A stretch of 64,000 nt of DNA from Lentzea fradiae. Its GTDB lineage: Bacteria; Actinomycetota; Actinomycetes; Mycobacteriales; Pseudonocardiaceae. This document shows positions 58,849 to 64,000 of this stretch, piece after piece. A program made the translations under genes and the position numbers. The stretch is from positions 34,664 to 98,663 of the forward strand of contig NZ_FNCC01000010.1 in assembly GCF_900100955.1 (NCBI RefSeq), written 5' to 3'. How positions within the stretch are numbered: the stretch's first letter is position 1; each line of letters starts with the position of its first letter. Below the pieces are notes generated by a model. It ran no database searches and was not told the origin of the DNA. It was given only the letters and a program-made list of their open reading frames with translations.

Positions 58849-61800
58849 CGGTCTTCTTCTTCCTCGTCGAGCATCGCCAGCACCTCGTCGTCGCTGAGAC
58901 CGTCGAGCTCGGCCATCAGCCGTTCCTCGACCAAGACGGCGATGGCCGCGACCGTGGTGGCGTCGTAGAAGTCGGCGAAGTCGACGGTGACCTCGAAGTC
59001 GCGCCGGATGCGGGCGAGCACCTGGGCCGCGGCCAGCGAGTGCCCGCCTACCGCGAAGAACTCGTCTTCCACGCCGAACTCGCGGCCGGGCAGCACGTCG
59101 CGCCAGATCGCCAGCACCGCGTGCTCGGCGTCCGTGCGCGGGGCGACCGGTGCCGCGTGGACCCGCCGTGCGGCGAGCGCGGCGGCGTCGAGCTTCCCGT
59201 TGGCGGTGATAGGGAACCGGTCCCACCACTCGACCCGGCCGGGCACCAGGTGCTCGGGCAGTTCGGCGCGGCACCAGCCGAGCAGTTCCTGCTCCTCACC
59301 GGTCAGGTGGGCGACGAGCACGTCGCCGTCGGCGAGCACGTGCGCGGCCGTGACGGCGGGATGCCGCAGCAGCCTCGACTCCAGCTCACCCGGCTCGATG
59401 CGGTGCCCGCGCACCTTCAGCTGCCGGTCGGCACGTCCCTGCGGCACCACGGTGCCGTCGGGCCGGTACCGGCCGAGGTCGCCGGTGCGGTACTCGCCGG
59501 CGCCGAACCGCGCCGCGGTGAGCCCGGGATCGCCGGGGTAGCCGAGCGCGAGGTACGGCGTGCGCACGACGATCTCGCCGATCTCGCCCACCCCCGCCCG
59601 CCGCTCGCCCACGCGCACCAGCAGTTCCGCGCCGCCGACACCGCGGCCGACCGGGACGGTCGCGCCGGGGTGGGAGCGGGCGGCGCCGAGATCGACGTCC
59701 TGGGCCGCGACGGCCTGCGGCGTCTCCGTCGTGCCGTAGAAGTTCACGCACCGCACATGGGGTGCCCGCTCGGCCAGGTCGGCGCAGACCTGGCCGGTCA
59801 GCACCTCGCCGCCGAAGAACGCCCAGCGCAGAGCGGGCAGCGGCCGGGGCGCCGCACCGGCCAGCAACCGCGCCAGCGACGGCGTGAGGTGCACGGCGGT
59901 GACCTCGTTGGCGGCGAGCCACGCGGCCAGGCCGTCCGGGTCGCGCATCACGGGACCGGGCGGGACGCGCAGCTGACCGCCGCACCACAGCGGGGTGAAC
60001 AGGTCGCGCAGGAACGGGTCGTGGCTCGGCCCGGACAGCGCCGCGAACCGGTCTCCGGCGCCGAACCCGTGCCGGGACGTGTGCCACTCCAGGAAGTGCG
60101 CCAGCGGGCGTTCGCCCGTGGCCACCGCCCGGGGCTCACCGCTCGTGCCGGAGGTGTGCACCAGGTAGGCGACCGCGTCCGGGTCACGGGGGACCCGCGA
60201 TGCCGACCCGGTCGTCCGCACGGTCACGGCGCCGGCCACCTCGGAGCGTTGCGGGACGAGCAGCACCCGGCACCCCGCCGCCGCGTACCGGCGCCGGCGT
60301 TCGGCCTCGGGGTGGTCCGGGTCGAGCACGAGGAACGCCGCATCCGAGTGCAGTGCGCCGAGCACGGCCGCGGGCAGCAGGGCGTGCCGCTCGCCGTGGA
60401 CCGCGACGACGTCGCCCGGTTCCACGCCGTGCGCGCGCAGTGCGGCGGCGGTGCCTTCGACGGCGGCGCGCAGGTCGCGGTAGGTCAGGCGGTGCGTTCC
60501 GTCGTCGACGGCCACGGCGTCCGGTGTGTGCGCGGCCCAGTGGTCGAGGCGGTCCAGCAGTCCACCGTTCCACTCGGCGACCGGCGGGGAGGCGAGGGCG
60601 GGGAGCGCCGCGTCGAGGGACGTGCGGGCGGCCAGTCCGCCCAGCGGCGCGAACGGCGCGGCCACCGCCTCGGCCAGCAGCGCGGTCAGCCGGTGGAGCA
60701 GGTCCGCGATCCGGACCTCGTCGTACAACGCCGTGTTGTAGACCGCCGTGAGCGCGATGCCCTGTTCACCCCGGTCCCGCACGTACAGGCTGACGTCGAA
60801 CTTCGCGCCGAGCGACAACAGGTGCTCGCCGTGGGGCCGCACGGTCAGGTCGCCGGGCAGCGCGGCCAGTGGGTCGTCCGGGTCGAGCATGTTGAACAGC
60901 ACCTGGAAGACCGGGCTGAGCGAGTGGTCGCGGCCGGGTAGTTCGGCGACGATCCGCTCGAACGGCAGGTCCTGGTGGGTGAACGCGTCGAGCACCGAGC
61001 CGCGCACGGCGCCGACCAGGTCGGTGAAGTGGCCGTCGGGGGAGACGGTGGCGCGCAGCGGCAGGGTGTTGATGAAGCAGCCGACCGTGTGCTCGACCGC
61101 GGGGTGGACGCGGCCGTCGACCGGGCTGCCGACCACCACGTCGGTGTTGCCGGAGAGCCGGGCGAGCACCGCCTGGAAACCGGCCAGCAGTACCATGAAC
61201 AGGGTCGCGTCGTGCTCGCGGGCGAACGAGCGCAGGCCGGTCGCGAGAGGCGCCGGGACGGTGGCCGCCACCAGTGCGCCCTGGTAGGTCTGCTCAGCGG
61301 CGCGCGGCCGGTCGGGTGGCAGGGTCACGGCGGCGGGCAGGTCGGCCAGCGCGGTGCGCCAGTGCGCGAGGTGTCGTTCGTCGTCCGCGGTGCTCTGCTG
61401 CCACCGCGCCCAGTCCGCGTAGCGCGCGGACGGCGGGAGCGGCGGGTGCCCGGCGTAGTGGGCGAAGACGTCCGAGATCAGGATCTGCACCGAACTGCCG
61501 TCCGCGGCCAGGTGGTGGACCGTCGCGAACAGCACCCAGTCCTCGGCGCCGAGCCGGGCGAGGGTCGCGTGCAGCACGGGGCCGGTCGCCAGGTCGAAGA
61601 CGTGCGCCGAGGACTGCTCGGCGAGCCGGGGCAGGTCGGCCTCGGTGACGTCGTGCACCGCGACCTCGACCGGGCGCGGCGGGAACACCCGCGAGTAGGG
61701 CACGCCGTCCTCGTCGCCGTAGCCGGTGCGGAGCACGTCGTGGGTCGCGACGACCGCGTTGATCGCCCGTTCCAGCCGTGCGGGGTCGAGCGGACCGGAG

Positions 61801-64000
61801 ACGCGGTACGCGGCCGCCATGTTCAGCACGTGGGTGCCCGGCACCCGCTGCTCGAAGTACCAGAGCCGTGCCTGGGCGGGCGAGAGCGGTTCGCGGCCGC
61901 CGGCCGGGGTGGCGGGCAGCGGGTCCGCGGTCACGTCCGGCGCGGCGCGCAGCAGGGCGGCGAAGTCCTCGGCCACCGGCGCGTCGAAGATCATCCGCAG
62001 CGGCACGTCCCTGCCCAGGGCCTCACGCAAGCGGGCCTGCACCCGCACGGCGACCAGGGAGTGGCCGCCGAGGTCGAAGAAGTCGTCGGTGACGCCGACG
62101 TCCGCGACGCCGAGCACGTCGGCCCACGCCCGCACGACGGTGCGTTCGAGGTCGTCGCGAGGCTCGACCCGCACCCGCTCCGGCGCCGCGCCCCACTCCG
62201 GTGCGGGCAGCGCGGCCCGGTCGATCTTGCCGTTGGCGTTGAGCGGGAACGACTCCAGCACGACGACCTGCGCGGGCGCGAGCTGCGTGCCGACCGCCGC
62301 GGCGACGTGCGCCCGCAGCTCGGACGGCGTGCCCGTGCCGGTGACGTACGCGACGAGCACGGTGTCGCCCCGAGCGTCGGCCACTGCGGTCACCATGCAC
62401 TCGCGGACGCCGTCGTGCTTGGTCAGCACCGACTCGATGTCACCGAGCTCCACCCGGTGGCCGCGGATCTTGACCTGGTGGTCGATCCGGCCGAGGAACT
62501 CGAGCATGCCGTCCTGGCGCAACCGGACCAGGTCGCCGGTGCGGTAGAGCCGCGCGCCCGGCACGTCCGAGAACGGGTCGGGCAGGAACCGCCCCGCCGT
62601 GAGCGCCGCGTCGCCGAGGTAGCCGCGGCCCACGCCGATCCCACCCGCGTACAGCTCGCCGGGCACCCCGGCGGGCACCGGCCGCAGCGCCGCGTCGAGC
62701 ACGTGCAGCCGTATGTTCGGCACCGGCGTGCCGATCGGCACCACCTCGGGTGCGCTGGTCAGCACGGCGTGCGTGATGTCGTCGGAGCACTCGGTCGGGC
62801 CGTAGGCGTTCACGATCGGCACGCCGGGGTGCCGGTCGAGCCAGTCCCGCACCAGCGCGGGCGGCAGCGCTTCACCGGTCACCACGAGCCAGCGCAGCCC
62901 CGGGACCTCGGGCAGCCGCGGCAGGTCGAGCGCGGCGCGCAGCAGCGACGGCACCGTCTCCAGCACGGTCGCGCCGTGCGCGCGGGCAGCGCCCCACAGC
63001 AGCGCGGGGTCACGGGCCTCGTCGTCGTCCACCACGACGACCCGGCCGCCCACCACCAACGGCGTGAGGAACTGCCACACCGAGATGTCGAAGCACACGG
63101 AGGCGTTCTGCACGAGGGTGTCGGCGTCGGTGAAACCGAGGTCGTGGACCTTGGCCCACAGGTGGTTGACCATGCCCTTCTGCTCGACCATCGCGCCCTT
63201 GGGCACACCGGTCGAGCCGGACGTGAAGATCACGTACGCGAGGTCGTCCGGGTGGCACGACCACTGCTCGTGTGGCAGCGGCTCGCCGTCGACGTCTGCC
63301 AGGTCCGCGTGCGGCAGCTCCGGTGCCAGCTCCGCGAGCACGGTGGCGGTCGCCGCGTGGTGCAGCAGCAGCCGGGCCCGGCTGCCGGTGAGGATCCGGT
63401 TCAGCCTCGCGGCGGGGTAGCGCGGGTCCAGCGGCACGTAGGCCGCGCCGATCAGGAACAGACCGAGGACGGCCGTGAGGAAACCGGTGCCGCGGTCGAG
63501 CAGCAACGCCACCGCTTCGCCCTGCCGCACACCCCGCTCCCGTGCCCCGGTGGCGAACCGGGAAGCGGCGGTCAGCAGCTCGGCGTAGGTGAGGGAGCCG
63601 CCGGCGTCGGTCACCGCGACCACGCCGGGCGTGCGCCGCGCCTGCTCGGCGAACAGCTCCGCGAACGCCCGGTCCGTCGGGAACGGCACGACGGCGGTGC
63701 CGGGGACGCCGTGCAGCAGCTCCTGCTCGCTCGCACCGAGGACCGGCAGGTCGGTGATCGTCGTGCCCGGTGCGGCGAGCGCGCCCCGCAGCACCGTCTC
63801 GTACCGTTCGGCGAACCTGGTCGCCGTCACGCGGTCGAACAGGCCCGCGTCGTACTCGAGCCGCAGCCGCAGCCCGGTCGCGCGGGGCTCCAGCAGGACG
63901 GTGAGGTCGAACCGGGCGGTGCCGGAGTGCACCGGCAGCTCCTCGATCTGAAGCCCCGCCAGGCCCCCGCCGGGCAGCGGCGTGTTCTGCAGCCCGAACA
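58845..64000 (-). CDS. NRPS: (C)-A-T-C-A-T, 5' part beyond window
   Basis: At least 1717 residues. From the window edge: the end of a C domain (64000 to about 63700), A1 (LTYAEL near 63580, SGSTGVPKG near 63200, NANGKID near 62230), T (DLGGHSLVA near 62060), C (VHHLAADGSS near 61505), A2 (59195-60500) and T (VGGHSLAAA near 59045). A1 pocket residues D-I-W-E-V-T-A-D-D match the 2,4-diaminobutyrate code except at one site. A2 is divergent: HTSGTSGEPRA, HDPFLRDLFTPLWCGGQL and FYGTTETPQAV resemble the LYS2/aminoadipate-reductase type of A domain. The acidic C-terminus (MAELDGLSDDEVLAMLDEEE) looks like a short docking motif for the next synthetase. Confidence 0.9.
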   Translation of the reverse strand, partial: FGLQNTPLPGGGLAGLQIEELPVHSGTARFDLTVLLEPRATGLRLRLEYDAGLFDRVTATRFAERYETVLRGALAAPGTTITDLPVLGASEQELLHGVPGTAVVPFPTDRAFAELFAEQARRTPGVVAVTDAGGSLTYAELLTAASRFATGARERGVRQGEAVALLLDRGTGFLTAVLGLFLIGAAYVPLDPRYPAARLNRILTGSRARLLLHHAATATVLAELAPELPHADLADVDGEPLPHEQWSCHPDDLAYVIFTSGSTGVPKGAMVEQKGMVNHLWAKVHDLGFTDADTLVQNASVCFDISVWQFLTPLVVGGRVVVVDDDEARDPALLWGAARAHGATVLETVPSLLRAALDLPRLPEVPGLRWLVVTGEALPPALVRDWLDRHPGVPIVNAYGPTECSDDITHAVLTSAPEVVPIGTPVPNIRLHVLDAALRPVPAGVPGELYAGGIGVGRGYLGDAALTAGRFLPDPFSDVPGARLYRTGDLVRLRQDGMLEFLGRIDHQVKIRGHRVELGDIESVLTKHDGVRECMVTAVADARGDTVLVAYVTGTGTPSELRAHVAAAVGTQLAPAQVVVLESFPLNANGKIDRAALPAPEWGAAPERVRVEPRDDLERTVVRAWADVLGVADVGVTDDFFDLGGHSLVAVRVQARLREALGRDVPLRMIFDAPVAEDFAALLRAAPDVTADPLPATPAGGREPLSPAQARLWYFEQRVPGTHVLNMAAAYRVSGPLDPARLERAINAVVATHDVLRTGYGDEDGVPYSRVFPPRPVEVAVHDVTEADLPRLAEQSSAHVFDLATGPVLHATLARLGAEDWVLFATVHHLAADGSSVQILISDVFAHYAGHPPLPPSARYADWARWQQSTADDERHLAHWRTALADLPAAVTLPPDRPRAAEQTYQGALVAATVPAPLATGLRSFAREHDATLFMVLLAGFQAVLARLSGNTDVVVGSPVDGRVHPAVEHTVGCFINTLPLRATVSPDGHFTDLVGAVRGSVLDAFTHQDLPFERIVAELPGRDHSLSPVFQVLFNMLDPDDPLAALPGDLTVRPHGEHLLSLGAKFDVSLYVRDRGEQGIALTAVYNTALYDEVRIADLLHRLTALLAEAVAAPFAPLGGLAARTSLDAALPALASPPVAEWNGGLLDRLDHWAAHTPDAVAVDDGTHRLTYRDLRAAVEGTAAALRAHGVEPGDVVAVHGERHALLPAAVLGALHSDAAFLVLDPDHPEAERRRRYAAAGCRVLLVPQRSEVAGAVTVRTTGSASRVPRDPDAVAYLVHTSGTSGEPRAVATGERPLAHFLEWHTSRHGFGAGDRFAALSGPSHDPFLRDLFTPLWCGGQLRVPPGPVMRDPDGLAAWLAANEVTAVHLTPSLARLLAGAAPRPLPALRWAFFGGEVLTGQVCADLAERAPHVRCVNFYGTTETPQAVAAQDVDLGAARSHPGATVPVGRGVGGAELLVRVGERRAGVGEIGEIVVRTPYLALGYPGDPGLTAARFGAGEYRTGDLGRYRPDGTVVPQGRADRQLKVRGHRIEPGELESRLLRHPAVTAAHVLADGDVLVAHLTGEEQELLGWCRAELPEHLVPGRVEWWDRFPITANGKLDAAALAARRVHAAPVAPRTDAEHAVLAIWRDVLPGREFGVEDEFFAVGGHSLAAAQVLARIRRDFEVTVDFADFYDATTVAAIAVLVEERLMAELDGLSDDEVLAMLDEEEEDR

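Noticed and set aside
56521..60941. Two more long plus-strand frames (815 and 708 codons) opposite the NRPS genes
   Set aside because: They span domain and gene borders on the other strand and show shadow composition. The NRPS motifs are unambiguous on the minus strand.

Overview
The window is about 64 kb of very GC-rich, gene-dense actinomycete DNA. Codons end mostly in G or C, GTG starts and GTGA/ATGA overlaps are frequent, and KstR-type operators, AfsR-type regulators and large NRPS genes are present. A filamentous actinomycete of the Pseudonocardiaceae (Lentzea, Saccharothrix or similar) is the best guess; this is inferred from gene style, not from a marker gene.

1-12 kb: a lipid/sterol side-chain catabolism block. 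After the end of a GntR-family regulator come EchA19-, FadD19-, FadE27-, FadE26- and FdxD-like proteins, an HSD4A-like SDR, a nitronate-monooxygenase-like flavoprotein, a zinc alcohol dehydrogenase, an aldehyde dehydrogenase and a second SDR. Two divergent promoters and one further upstream region carry sites resembling the mycobacterial KstR operator. Together these genes would activate a sterol side chain with CoA, dehydrogenate and hydrate it, and oxidise alcohol and aldehyde intermediates. A secreted HAF-repeat protein sits inside the block.

12-31 kb: exported proteins (a streptogramin-lyase-like propeller, a family S33 peptidase, a Calx-beta-like protein and unknowns); an acyl-CoA-dehydrogenase-like/F420-like oxidoreductase pair; a DrrAB-type ABC exporter whose start codon lies in a long inverted repeat; two large AfsR/SARP-type regulators flanking a decayed junction of two gene fragments; and an erythromycin-esterase-type gene coupled to a 46-residue membrane protein. 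A xanthine-dehydrogenase fragment closes this region.

31-36.6 kb: an indole prenyltransferase of the DMATS superfamily translationally coupled to tryptophanase (a prenyl-indole pathway), then an HTH-transmembrane-FG-GAP repeat protein and a small secreted cysteine protein.

36.6-43.2 kb: two pseudogenes, then an arsenic resistance island: an ArsR-ArsN fusion, a flavoprotein with a cysteine tail, ArsC, ArsR, ACR3, an ArsO-like flavoprotein and another ArsR. Operator-like palindromes lie at the promoters.

43.2-48 kb: a YjbR-like protein, two truncated genes joined tail to tail (a Ser/Thr kinase and a protein with an amyloid-signalling-like motif), then a P450 (TTA codon near its start), type II thioesterase, SnoaL-like protein and GNAT acetyltransferase running toward the NRPS genes.

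48-64 kb: two NRPS genes on the minus strand, running off the right edge. In biosynthetic order they read (C)-A-T-C-A-T, then C-A-T-C-[FkbH-VOC]-T-C-A-T-TE. Two A domains have Dab-like pocket residues, one A domain is LYS2-like, and an FkbH plus VOC pair takes the place of an A domain. The predicted product is a diamino-acid-rich peptide with a glycerate-type hydroxy-acid unit. This is the most unusual system in the window.
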